Shown here: piece by piece, positions 10,518-22,800 of the stretch
Position numbering within the stretch: position 1 is the stretch's first letter
Layout: the number at the start of each line of letters is the position of its first letter
Origin: Delphinapterus leucas
Taxonomy: Eukaryota > Chordata > Mammalia > Artiodactyla > Monodontidae
Direction of reading: 5' to 3'
NCBI RefSeq assembly: GCF_002288925.2
Contig: NW_022098022.1
Location: 496,001-560,000 of the forward strand
Length of the DNA stretch: 64,000 bases
Translations under genes and position numbers: made by a program
The notes under the pieces: generated by a model
Told to the model about the DNA's origin: nothing
Databases searched by the model: none
Seen by the model: the letters and a program-made list of their open reading frames with translations, nothing else

Positions 10518-13500
10518 ATGGTCATAGGAACATACATATCGATAATTACCTTAAACGTGAATGGATTAAGTGCTCCAACCAAAAGACACAGGCTCACTGA
10601 ATGGATACAAAAACAAGACCCATATATATGTTGTCTACAAGAGACCCAATTCAGACCTAGGGACACATACAGACTGAAAGGGATGGGATGGAAAAAGGTA
10701 TTCCATGTAAATGGAAATCAAAAGAAAGTTGGGGTACCAATACTCATATCAGATAAAATAGACTTTAAAATAAAGAATGTTACAAGAGACAAGGAAGGAC
10801 ACTACATAATGATCAAGGGATCAATCCAAGAAAAAGATATAACAATTATAAATATATATGCACCCAACATAGGAACACCTCAATACATAAGGCAACTGCT
10901 AACAGCTATAAGAGAGGAAATCAACAGTAACACAATAACAGTGGGGGACTTTAACACCTCACTTACACCAATTGACAGATCATCCAGACAGAAAATTAAT
11001 AAGGAAACACAAGCTTTAAATGACACAACAGACCAGATAGATTTAATTGATATTTATAGGACGTTCCATCCAGAAACAGCAGATTACACTTTCTTCTCAA
11101 GTGTGCACAGAACTTTCTCCTGGATAGATCACGTCTTGGGTCACAAATCAAGCCTTGGTAAATTTAAGAAAACTGAAATCATATCAAGCATCTTTTCCGA
11201 CCACAATGCTATGAGACTAGATATCATTAAAGGGAAAAAAACGTAAAAAACACAAGCACATGGAGGCTAAACAATACGGTACTAAATAACCAAGAGATCA
11301 CTGAAGAAATCAAAAAATACCTACAGACAAATTACAATGAGAACATGATTATCCAAAACCTATGGGATGCAGCAAAAGCAATTCTAAGAGGGGAGTTTAT
11401 AGCAATACAAGCCTACTTCAAGAAACAAGAAACACCTCAAATAAACAATCTAACCTTACACCTAACGGAACTAGAGAAAGAAGAACAAACAAAACCCAAA
11501 CTTAGTAGAAGGAAAGAAATCATAAAGATCAGAGCAGAAATAAATGAAATAGAAACAAAGAAAACAATAGCAAAGATCAATAAAACTAAAAGCTGGCTTT
11601 TTGAGAAGATAAACAAAATTGATAAACCTTATCCAGACTCATCAAGAAAAAGAGGGAGAGGGCTCAAATCAATAAAATTAGAAATGAAAAAGGAGAGGTT
11701 ACAACAGACACCGCAGAAATACAAAACATCCTAAGAGACTACTACAAGCAACTATATGCCAATAAAATGGACAATCTGGAAGAAATGGACAAATTCTTAG
11801 AAAGGTATACCCTTCCAGGACTGAACCAGGAAGAAATAGAAAATATGAACAGACCAATCACAAGTAATGGAATTGAAACTGTGATTAAAAATCTTCCAAC
11901 AAACAAAAGTTCAGGACCAGATGGCTTCACAGGTGAATTCTATCAAATATTTAGAGAAGAGCTAACATCCATCCTTCTCAAACTCTTCGAAAAAATTGCA
12001 GAGGAAGGAATACTCCCAAACTCATTCTACAAGGCCACTGTCACCCTGATACCAAAACCAGACAAAGATATTACAAAAGAAGAAAATTACAGACCAATAT
12101 CACTGATGAATATAGATGCGAAAATCCTCAGCAAAATACTAGCAAACAGAATCCAACAACACATTAAAAGGATCATACACCATGATCAAGTGGGATTTAT
12201 CCCAGGGATGCAAGGATTCTTCAGTATACACAAGTCAATCAATGTGATACACCATATTAACAAATTGAAGAATAAAAACCACATGATCATCTCAACAGAT
12301 GCAGAAAAAGCTTTTGACTAAATTCAACACCAATTTATGATAAAAACTCTCCAGAAAGTGAGAACAGAGGGAACCTATCTCAACATAATAAAGGCCATAT
12401 AGGACAAACCCACAGTAAACATCATTCTCAACGGTGAAAAACTGAAAGCGTTCGTCTAAGATCAGAAAGGAGACAAGGACGTCCACTCTCACCACTATTA
12501 TTCAACATAGTTTTGGAAGTCCTAGCCACGGCAATCAGGGAAGACAAAGAAATAAAAGAATACAAACTGGAAAAGAAGAAGTAAAACTGTCACTGTTTGC
12601 AGATGACATGATACTATACATAGAGAATCCTAAAGATGCCACCAGAAAACTACTAGAGCTAATCAATGAATTTGGTAGTGTAGCAGGATACAAAATTAAT
12701 GCACAGAAATCTCTTGTATTCCTATACACTAACAACAAAAGATCAGAAAGAGAAATTAAGGAAACAATCCCATTCACCACTGCGACAAAAAGAATAAAAT
12801 ACCTAGGTATAAACCTACCTAAGGAGGTAAAAGACCTGTACTCAGGAAACTATAAGACACTGATGAAAGAAATCAAAGATGACACAAACAGATGGAGAGA
12901 TATACCATGTTCTTGGATTGGAAGAATCAATATTGTGAAAATGACTATACTACTCAAAGCAATCTACAGACTCAATGCAATCCCTATCAAACCACCAATG
13001 GCATTTTTGACAGAACTAGAACAAAAAAATCTTAAAATCTGTATGGAGACACAAAAGATCCCGAATAGCCAAAGCAGTCTTGAGGGAAAACAACGGAGCT
13101 GGAGGAATCAGACTCCCTGATTTCAGACTATACTACAAAGCTACAGTCACCAAGACAGTATGGTACTGGCACAAAAACAGAAGTGTAGATCAATGGAACA
13201 GGATAGAAAGCCCAGAGATAAACCCACGCACCTATGGTCAACTAATCTATGATAAAGGAGGTAAGGATATACAATGGAGAAAAGACAGTCTCTTCAATAA
13301 GTGGTGCTGGGAAAACTGGACACCTACATGTAAAAGAATGAAATTAGAACACTCCCTAACACCATACACAAAAATAAACTCAAAATGGATTAGAGACCAA
13401 AATGTAAGATTAGACGCTATAAAACTCTTAGAGGAAAACATAGGAATCACACTCTTTGACATAAATCACAGCAAGATCTTTTTTGACCCACCTCCTAGAG

Positions 13501-14320
13501 CAATGGAAATAAAACCAAAAATAAACAAATGGGACCTAATGAAACTTAAAAGCGTTTGCAAAGCAAAGGAAACTACAAACAATACGAAAAGACAACCCTC
13601 AGAATGGGAGAAACTATTTGTAAATGAATCAACGGACAAAGGAATAATCTCCAAAATATATAAACAGCTCATGCACCTCAATATTAAAAAAACAAACAAC
13701 CTAATCAAAAATGGGCAGAAGATCTAAATAGACATTTATCCAAAGAAGACATACAGATGGCCAAAAGGCACATGAAAAGCTGCTCAACATCACTAATCAC
13801 TAGAGAAATGCAAATCAAAACTACAGGGAGGTATCACCTCACACCAGTTAGAATGGGCATCATCAGAAAATCTACAAACAACAAATGCTAGAGAGGGTGT
13901 GGAGAAAAGGGAACCCTCTCGCACTGTTTGTGGGAATGTAAATTGATACAGCCACTATGTAGAACAGTATGGAGGTTCCTCAAAAAACTAAAAATAGAAT
14001 TACCATATGACCCAGCAATCCCACTACTGGGCATATACCCTGAGAAAACCATAATTCAAAAAGACACATGCACCACAATGTTCATTGCAGCTCTATTTAC
14101 AATAGCCAGGTCATGGAAGCAACCTAAATGCCCATCGACAGACGAATGGATAAAGAAGATGTGGCACATACATACGATGGAATATTACTCAGCCAAAGAA
14201 AGGAATGTATTTGGGTCATTTGTAGAGATGTGGATGGATCTAGAGACTGTCATACAGAGTGAAGTAAGTCAGAAAGAGAAAAACAAATATTGTATATTAA
14301 CACATATATGTGGAACTTAG
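10518..14320 (+). pseudogene. ORF2: L1 ORF2 (endonuclease-reverse transcriptase), multiply broken
   Basis: Start ATG at 10518 (MVIGTYISIITLNVNGLSA). The first 243 codons are open and carry the APE-like endonuclease: catalytic E at residue 42 (QET, 10641), D144/N146 (VGDFNTS, 10947), D204 (WIDHV, 11127), and S227/D228/H229 (FSDHN, 11196-11204). Disruptions: stop or shift at 11244; shift at about 11640-11735; stop 12319 (AFD*IQ); stop 12400; 2-nt loss near 12455; shift near 13035; shift near 13705; stop 13889. The reverse transcriptase F-A-D-D motif is intact at 12596-12607. The C-terminal Cys/His knuckle (about 13886-13939) is recognisable but holds the 13889 stop. The final block, 13928-14320, ends at the normal L1 C-terminus. 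Confidence 0.95.
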
Positions 14321-14393
14321 AAAAATGGTACAGATGAACCGGTTTGCAGGGCAGAAATAGAGACACAGATGTAGAGAACAACATATGGACACC

Positions 14394-14432
14394 AAGGGGG
14401 GAAAGTGGTGGGGGGGTGGGATGAACTGGGCG
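14394..14432 (+). other. G-rich tract in L1 3'UTR
   Basis: Runs of G (accaagggggg, gtgggggggtggg, actggg) lie between the ORF2 stop and the A-tail. G-rich polypurine tracts capable of G-quadruplex formation are a known property of mammalian L1 3'UTRs. Here the tract is seen directly; folding is inferred. Confidence 0.8.
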
Positions 14433-14639
14433 ATTGGGATTGACGTGTATACACTGATGTGTATATAATGGATGACTAATAAGAACCTGCTGTATAAAAA
14501 AATAAATAAAATTCAAAAAAAATCACTTACTTTTTTTCTGCACTTCAAAAGCATTTTGAAAAAAATCTTTTGTTTTCTGTTGACACTCATGAGAAGATTC
14601 CTGTTTGAGAGGTGATCCTCTGGCGATAATCTGTCTCTT

Positions 14640-15360
14640 CTTTCAGGCGACTTTAACATTTTTGTCTCTATCCTGAACGTTCCCAATTTTCTTACCAAAG
14701 GTATCCGTTTTTTTCGCACTCTGCACGTGGTATGTACATTCAGTCTGGGAATTCAGGTCATCCTTCAGTTCTGGAAAAATCCTTAACCCTGATCTCTTTG
14801 AATGCTGCTTCCCCTCTATTTCATTCTTTCTCTTTCTGATATTCCCGTAACTTGTATTTTGTAGCAATTATTTTTTTCTCCATGTTTCTTACTTGCTGGT
14901 GCATATTTTTTCAATCTTTATGCTCCATTTAACTGAATGCCTTAATATTAGCTTCCAGTTCACTATTTTTCTCCAACTATGTTTAAGTCAGAGTTTATCT
15001 TACCTATTAATGTTTTTAAGGACCATATTTTTCAGAATTTTTAACAGTACTTTTTCACGTACTCTGCTCTTGTTTCCCTCTGTCTATTTTGTTTTCATAG
15101 TTCATTATTCTTTATGCATGCTATTTCTTCCCTTATCACTTTCAGGATAACTAACGTACTTATTTATAACATTATTTTCACTTCATATGCACTGAATTCA
15201 TCTCCCAAACATTGCCATTACTGACTTTCTTAGCATTACTTTTACTTCTATATCTTGGCATTTTGATTTGCATATTCATTTTGAATAGTATTCCATCTAT
15301 ATTCTCTGTTTCTTTCTTCATTCATATCTCCCTGTTTGGTGGTATTTTGGTTGCCTTCCC
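14640..15360 (-). mobile_element. Probable old L1 (L1M-type) relic, antisense
   Basis: T-rich sequence with blocks resembling the antisense of old mammalian L1 3' regions, such as 'ttctggaaaaatccttaaccctgatctctttgaatgctgcttcccctctat' and 'cttccagttcactatttttctccaact'. Ends are approximate. The open frames in it (14643-14867 -, 14893-15150 +, 15212-15664 +) are by-products of T-richness. This is a resemblance judged by eye. Confidence 0.5.
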
Positions 15361-15664
15361 CCAGTTGCCAGTCCAGAATCAGATCAGTAGCTTAGAGCTC
15401 GTGTTCTGCCGTAAGACTGGCGATATTACACATCCAGTCTCCGAGTCAGGGAGAATGTGGGCTCAGGTCCTGGCTAGCAGGCTGCATCTGCTTCAAGCAA
15501 CCACCCGTGATACTCAGCTCTCTAGGGAGACCTTTTCTACCAGTTTCCTTTCATTACTTTGCTGCCCCTGCTTTCAAGCACATAGGCTGGCTCAGGTCCA
15601 GGCCTTTGATGGGGCACTGTTAGCCCTAGTCACCCTGCAGGAGACAAATTCCTCTGTCTCCTGA

Positions 15665-15984
15665 CTGCTTTCCTACCCAAACTTCAGCAGGCCTCCCTTA
15701 GCTTCACCTACGGGTATACTTTCTGCTTCTTTCTCAGCCGTACAGATATTTATCTGGTTTTTTAACTACAGGTATATCTTTACATTTTTTTCCTCTTTTA
15801 TATTTTATCTATCAGTTTCGGTGTCTAGAACCAAGGAGGCGTTAACGAATCGTCATTGTTTCCCGAACTACATCATCAACCTATGAACATAACGCACACA
15901 AGGGACGTGTTCTCTTGGAATCTGAATTTAGGAGAAGGAACACTTCCATGCCTCTCGCCCTCCCCCATTAGCTAAACCAAGGAT
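15665..15984. other. Unique DNA
   Basis: Nothing recognised. Confidence 0.45.
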
Positions 15985-16155
15985 CCCAGAGCCCTTGAAT
16001 TAGAATCCTCTGAAACCCTCCTTTGAAATGCACATTCTTAGGCCTCTCTCCAGATTTACCACATGGGAATATCCGAGGGTGGGAGCCCAGGAGCGTGCAT
16101 TTTTAACTGCACTTGAGCTGGTTTTCTGCAAACAAGTCTTGAGAATCAGTGCATC
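15985..16155 (+). mobile_element. MER5A-like hAT transposon relic
   Basis: The blocks 'gaaatgcacattcttaggcctc...ccagatttacc', 'gggagcccaggagcgtgcatttttaac' and terminal 'tcttgagaatcagtg' follow the order of the common MER5-type palindromic element. Heavily diverged; boundaries approximate. Confidence 0.55.
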
Positions 16156-18087
16156 CCCAGTAACCTCCTAGTTGTAAAATCCTGTTTCTAAGTCTCTCCC
16201 AGATCCTCTCTCCTGTGATCCCAGGAGGGACAGTGAGAGGGCACTGAACACAACCATCGCCTCCAGACTCTCTACAGGAAAGGAGAGGCTTTCACTCACA
16301 AGCCCGCCATGCAGTATCTTACGAGCAAGAAAGCATGTAAAAACAGTTATCTTGTTAGTTACCACCAAGACATCACTTTCTGTGTAATCACCGTGGTGCC
16401 TACCTGGAGACTGACAAGCCATCTCAAAGCTCGGGAGTGAGGAAAGCTACGAGGGACAGGCTTTAGATAACAGCCCTTGACCACTGGACCCAGGCTTAGG
16501 GATACGTCCATGTATCAGACCATTGCAGCTGACGGGGCCTCGTAGCAGGTTAATGCCCGGTTTGAACTCCTTCCTACACCCGCTTCGAGCACAGGGAAGC
16601 AATGACAAGGGAAGAAACGTGAGTCAAATAATACAAAATGATAAACGCTGGTCCCGCGCACATTAATAGACCAGCAGAACGCATTTTAAGGGAAACAGGG
16701 AGAAAATATTCAAAATAAACTTTAGTTCAAATAGAGTGAATGGAAAAAAAATGCTTTCATCTCTCCCATTAGCGATGCAATATGGTAAATCAAAAATAAA
16801 GGGTGACGCCTCTACCTAAATATTTGGGAAAACTTTTCTCTTTTCTTTCTGTTCACGTGCTTTCCATTTGCAGTCCTCAGTTTGAAGATGATTTCTCACC
16901 TTTGTCCTTGCTCTGCTGTTAGCCCTGCCTTACCGCTTCTTAATTTCCATGTGGCACTGATGCTTCTAGAGCATCCAAGCAGAAAGCACGTCCCATTAAT
17001 TATAGCAACGTGGTGTAACTGGAGAGTCACAAAATTCTTTTACCTGGGAGAAAACACCTTTTAAAAAAATCTGTGTGGCAACCTGCCAGATGAGAGCAAA
17101 TCGTTAGCGAGGCCCAGCAAAGAGAACTAGTGTGTTTCTCTAAAGACAGAAGGATAGCCGCCTCCGGCATCTCAAGGTTGTGTTACCCTCCCTTACGTCT
17201 GCTGTGTTGTGCACATGCGAGCACTGTCCAGGTCACACACACCGCTGGGTTAAAAATCTTTCTGAGGGCGCTACACCATTTCCAGAACAAGGACATCAGA
17301 GTGTCGTCTGACGAATTATTACACACAGACCATACCATCATTAAGTGTCTTCTTCATTATTGACATTTTTCCAGCACTCCTGACTTCGAGGGTTCCCTAC
17401 AGTGTATTAGACACTGTAGAGATTTTAAATAGAAGGACATGACCCTTGTGAACTTAAAATTATAAAATGTAATACGGTAATCATACAGATGTTTTCGAAG
17501 ATGTCACTACCCAAAGAAAATGTCCTTTTTTTTTTTTTTCTTTTTGTAGCTCATAATATACTTACTAAGGTGTGGCCCTCAGGATGGATTTAAATATATA
17601 AAACCAACAAGCCCTCTGCTGGTTAATATCTATTGGATGAATTACCCATGTAAGTGGATGGCTGGGGCAGAGTCCTCACCAACAACTCCGAAGAACCAGA
17701 AGTGGCTAAGGGGAGCCTCCGGCAGCGCACACGTGGAAAGGCTGCAGTTTTCTGTGCTGTGGAACATCCAGCCCCAGTGCTGGATCTGAGCCCAATAGGG
17801 AAAAACAGTGCAGCCAAAGCTCCTGCAGCTCTTTCACGTAAAATGAGACACGAGGCCTTTGCTTTGGCTGCTGGGATGCAAGGAAATATGCACCTTGTAA
17901 CTCAAGCTGGAATAGAAGCTGTATTTTCTCACAGAAATAGTGTTATAACAGAAGCATTGCATTTTTAATTTTTCTAGGACCCTGTACATCTCCTGGGAGA
18001 TGACCCCAGAGAGATGCCAGGTGCCCCAGTCAGATAAATGCCGGCCTTGTGCCTGGGAGGCAAGACCAAAATTTTCCATTGGGGCAA
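16156..18087. other. Unique DNA, no gene seen
   Basis: Contains a T-run (about 17527-17540) and short open stretches at 16168-16422, 16882-17064, 17130-17363 and 17654-17968 with no recognisable domain. Composition is more balanced than in the AT-rich blocks on either side. No CpG cluster. Confidence 0.45.
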
Positions 18088-18256
18088 ATCTGGCCTGGCC
18101 CTTACCTGGACAGAAAGGGTCGCTAGAAAACCCCTGCAGTGTTATCTGGCATGGCCCTTACCTGGACAGAAAGGGTCGCTAGAAAACCCCTGCAGTGTTA
18201 TCTGGCATGGCCCTTACCTGGACAGAAAGGGTCGCTAGAAAACCCCCTGCAGTGTT
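18088..18256. repeat. 56-bp minisatellite, 3 copies
   Basis: Units 18088-18143, 18144-18199 and 18200-18256. Each starts 'atctggc(a/c)tggccc' and ends 'cccctgcagtgtt'. The units are almost identical: copy 1 has C for A at one site, and copy 3 has one extra C. 56 is not a multiple of 3, so the array reads as a different frame in each copy. The two overlapping open frames over it are artefacts. The near identity implies a recent or actively homogenised duplication. Confidence 0.95.
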
Positions 18257-19789
18257 GAAAGTAGATGTTGCTAGGAGGCACATCTATTTGCCCTGGCCCT
18301 TCATTTGTTTCTTTCTCTCATTTGGGGTGTTTACCTCATTTGTCAGTGTGCCACAGCATAGATAAAGCAAGTTTGAGTTACCTGAAACCTCTGCCCGCCA
18401 TGTTTATCTGAATCCTTGACTGGCCTCGGGTATCTGGAACCGACCTCTTCGCTGCTTTGTTGACTTAGTACAACCAAGCGTGAGGTTTCCCGTCTTTAAA
18501 TAATGCCCATCCTGCTAACTTAACAGGAAAGAGGCTGCTAAAAGACACACAGACCAACTCAAGCGATCCTTTGTCGAGTATTTCGTTGTGAATAACACTG
18601 GCCAGGAAGTCTGGGTCCTTGAGGAAGAATGCTTCTTGAATGGATGCATAAATTCCATTTCATCCACACTGAATCCGCCGAACTTTAATTAGAAAAGAGT
18701 GTAATATAAAAGATGACTTTTTATTTTAAACTTTTCAACTGGGCAAGTTCAATTTGATTTTTGAAAAAGAGCCCAAGTGCTGTGCGATGCTAACCAACCA
18801 TAGCTGGCGGCCTTCTCTGTAATTCCTTACCATCCCACCTCAAGTCAATGCTCTCAAGTTAAGGATTCTTTTTGCTTTCTCCTTTTCAAGAATGGGGCGC
18901 TTTTAGTCCACAGAAGATAAATATTTGCAGTTGGTCCCAAGATTTTCTCTGGAAGAACACAATCTCTCCAGTCAATTGGCTTCCAAACCTTTACCCCACA
19001 TTTCCAGGAATCCCATATATATTTCTGCCTACATTTTATTTAGCTTTCATTGTCACAGAAGCAAGTGTCTACTAAGGAATTTGGATGAACGGGCCTCTGG
19101 GAGGAATGGTTGATAAATTGGTGTCTTTTTTTGTGGAACTTGGGAGAAAAGGTTTAAATACAACGAAGTTAATTTTTATCTCTATTCTTGCAATGATTTA
19201 CTAACAAGAGGATCTGAAAAGAGAAACTCCCTGGTCAATATCATATCTCCCACTGCACACTGGGGTATTAGGTTACAGCCCTGTTTGCCTTTCACCCATG
19301 GTGAGTTTATGATTATACTTCTAGATGACTCCTACAAAGAGCGAGTCAGGATTAAAGATGAGCTCATCTCTGAAGAAAGAAATGAAGGTACTCAGTAGTT
19401 CAGGGTTATAAAAATGGGCAGGAGTTTGCTATAAACACTTGAAGAAAATATCAAGGTTATTTATATCAATTACGTATATATCAATTCTGAAAGGGATTTT
19501 TAATGCATCGGCATTGCCATTCTAGTGCTTGTTAATACTTTTTGACAAAATAGAAGGAAGATCTGGGACCGAAGACTGGATTCCTTAAGATAGCATAAAG
19601 CAGCAAAGGTATTAAGGAAAACCAGGTCACTTGCTAATGATCTAATGGGATGTCTTTTTTTAAATGATGCAATATATTTTGCACAAATGTCAATTTCATT
19701 ATTGAAACTTTTAAAATCCAGAGTCATTCTTTACAGCTTTAATACGTTCAGCCCCAAGTTTTTCTTCTTATTGAAGGTCAGTACGTAAC
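18257..19789. other. Unique DNA
   Basis: No gene or repeat recognised. Open stretches at 18872-19113 (+) and 19500-19727 (-) lack protein features. Confidence 0.45.
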
Positions 19790-19845
19790 AACATTCAGTC
19801 ATTCATTCACTCAGCAAATGCTCAAGGTCCCAGGTCCCAACACCA
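19790..19845 (-). repeat. L2/MIR tail relic (antisense)
   Basis: The 'cattcagtcattcattcactcagcaaatgctcaagg' block matches the antisense of the '(tgaatga)n' tail shared by L2 and MIR 3' ends. Only this short piece is recognisable. Confidence 0.4.
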
Positions 19846-22800
19846 ATGTCACTCAGGTTACAATGTTATAAAAAGTAACAAACAATGTGACATTTCCTTT
19901 CTTGTTGGAATGACATTATTTAAAAGAGCGAACTACTTACTACTAGCTTTTCCTTTATAGAGGTTTCAAGGGTCACACTTCCCTATAATATGTTATTTTG
20001 ACATATTTTGATAAATTTAGTTGCTGTGAAATGAGGCAGCTGACCCTGAGAGTCTCTATTTATCTTTAAACGAACAGATCTTGATTGTATTAAAATTCAG
20101 CCTAAATGGCTTAGATCCCACCTAGAAGTAAAAAAATTAGTTTTCTAAATTTATAAGCAAAAGTTTATTCCTTCTCATATTACTGATTTATTTTACGTGA
20201 GATTGTTTTCTGTGTTTGAACTCTGTCCACCAGAACTGGATTGAGATATTCAGGGAGTGCGTATAAAGCAATAAAACTGATTTCCAGGGGCCACTCATCA
20301 AAAATCAATCCTCTTATTTTGCAGTTACACCACGGATAGAAAGTTCCTCAAATCACCTCCTCAGAATTCTAATCAGTACAAATGGAATGAAAGCAAACAG
20401 AAGTCTGATGTAAAGGTGATCATTCTTTTGTTTCCCACCGTACATCTAAGTTTGCTTCATCGCCTTCCTTTGCCCTACAAGTCTGAAGATGGCAAATCTT
20501 CTTGTCACGTACAGGACAGGCATTAAAGGTCTGAAATGGAATTAATCAAACATCATTTCAGTCTATTTTTGTTAGTGGAACTGGAGGCAAGAATTAAAAC
20601 GTGCTTTTGCAAATTTACTTTTTAACATGAAAACACTGCCTGACATTTCTGTCTCCATAGGCTCTTGCGGAAGTTCCAGAGCACCGGATGTTCAGAAAGC
20701 AAAAGCAAGTAACCATTAAAGCATCACCTTACTTGTGAGAGTCAGAATGGTCCTTATGAATCATCTGGAGATGCTGCCAGGTGAAGAAACTGAGGGGAGA
20801 TAATCATGGCCCAGGGCAGCTTCAGCCTCTGGCGTATGTCCAGTTCCTTGAGCAGGAGAAGGACGTTATCCTTTGCCATCACCTTACGCGTCCGGAAGAG
20901 TTCCACACGCTTACCGTGCTTTCACTGTATCGCTGTTAAACACACGACCTCCAGATACGTCCGCATACAGAAGGGAAAGGTGATGAGGGAGGTGAGGAGG
21001 GCACTGGCTCTGCTCCTGTCACCTTAGTTACACAACGTCAAGTCTAAGCCCAACCGGAGACATTCCGGGAAGCCAAGTGGAGTGTGGGAGGGACATGGGG
21101 GAATGTTCTCTGAGGGAGCCTGGGAGCCGACTTCACCTTATGGGGAACCAGGTGACAGTCAGGAGAACTGAGGTCGATGAAACCCTCCGGTGGGGGGCAC
21201 TGAGGAACTATGCCCAGTACCTTTTTCAGGCCTGGGTGCTGGGTTGATTCTTCATACACCTACCAAAAAGCCAGGCCGGAAGTTAGCGAGAGTAGAGCCA
21301 CCTTAAAACAACTTTCAGCTGCCTTCCTGGCGCTCTCTAATCCGTGAAGGAAGAGACCTGCCTCCGTGGAAAAGTGTGAGCCCTGGCGATGAACGGCGTT
21401 CAAGGACAGTCGAGGATGAAGTGCCTCCACCTTGGCCTTGCCCTCAGCTCACAGCACCGTGGTTACATTTCTCAGGCTCCTTTGTTGGGAGCTGTATAGT
21501 CTAATCCACAGTAAGCTTACACTGATGGGATTTGCTAAGTGTCATCCTGTTTGAATACAATATAATAGAACACAGTAATTAATAAACGCGCTTTATTTAC
21601 ACGCTGTGGTTTGGGGCCTCTAGAACTCAGATTTGGGAGGCACGCGCTTCACGTGAGCAAAGCCTTGACATTTTTAATCAGCCCTCTGCACTGCCTGAAC
21701 ACACGATGTGGCAACATGAGAAAGTGAAAGTACTGTCTGCAGCTTCCAGCTCTCAGCGCTCCGATTAGGCACATCCGCTGTCGGCTTCATTTGTACTTGA
21801 TCCATGAAGAGTTGCATCGTGATACTCTCTTCAGATTCCGGCAAGTTTATTGGTGGCTTACATTCTGACTTCGTCTGGATTCTATAAAAAACTCAAATTT
21901 GTTTTTTTAAGTGATGAACGACTTCACTTTGCAGGTGTAGATTTTCATATTCCCAAATAATATTTCTGACCTTGGGAAAGATGCAGATTGAATGCTCTCT
22001 GTTAACCATCCATAGATTTTTCATGTTTAGGTTACACACTGAAAAACTGTTAAGAACTTTATATTTAATAGTCCTTATGACGTCTTATTGAATGGAATAA
22101 TGTAAGGGTTGTGGTTATTCCTATTTTACTGAACGAGGAGGGGAAGCAAAATTTCAGGATTAAAAAAAAAAACAGACTGTATTGATGGTGATTGCGAAAA
22201 TGAACTGGTAGCTTCTGAAGCACAATGATAAGCCCACGTTCTTCCTACCAGTTAGGAAAGTAATCTTTATACAGAAAGAAACCTTTATACAAAAAGAAGC
22301 TCCTCTTAAACTGTATGCTGCTTTGCAAAGGTATCCTATGGTCCCACGGGGGTCAGAATATGCCTGCCTTAGCAAAGACCTACCACCACTTCTAGAAAAC
22401 CGGATGAAAGCTAATCTTCTCCTCTGAAGGACGGACACTATTTAAACGTAGCTCTATTTTACTCTCCCGATCATCAGAGAATACGCCAGCAACTGCCTAA
22501 AGTTCCTCAAGAGAGCACATGACGCGGGGTACACACTATTCTGGCATTTGTACTCACAGTTAACATACAGGGCATCATGCCTGTGCAAGCAACAAGGAAA
22601 AGCTGTCAGAGGTCTTCTAAAACAGATGCACCACCTTTAATTTATTACAGACCTTCTTATTGTTACAGCTGTACCATCATTATATTTCAGAATAATTCCT
22701 TACGCTCTGTTTGTCTGAACTGTGAAAGAACAGTCACTGTACCTTTGTAAAAATGTCTTACTGGAGAAATCTTATTCTTGACTGATCAACCTTAGGACTT

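Larger units (their letters stand above)
8675..14519 (+). mobile_element. L1: Near full-length L1 retrotransposon
   Basis: LINE-1 of cetartiodactyl type, about 5.85 kb. Order: partial 5'UTR (8675-9532), ORF1 (from 9533), ORF2 (10518-14320), G-rich 3'UTR and A-rich tail (to about 14519). A functional copy would encode an RNA-binding protein and an endonuclease/reverse transcriptase for target-primed reverse transcription. This copy is dead: ORF1 has at least two frameshifts, and ORF2 has several stops and shifts. The damage is modest, so it is neither very recent nor ancient. The target-site duplication is uncertain; the best candidate lies about 165 bp upstream of the recognisable 5' end. Confidence 0.96.

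Noticed and set aside
15212..15664. 150-codon frame with a hydrophobic N-terminus resembling a membrane protein
   Set aside because: The hydrophobic run comes from T-rich DNA of a probable antisense L1 relic; no upstream gene structure.
18000..18238. Two open frames with a repeated 'PYLDRKG' peptide
   Set aside because: They result from the 56-bp minisatellite, whose unit length is not a multiple of three.
20806..21027. 73-codon frame in a GC-richer patch, considered as an exon
   Set aside because: No recognisable domain, no convincing splice acceptor or donor pair, and no CpG island.
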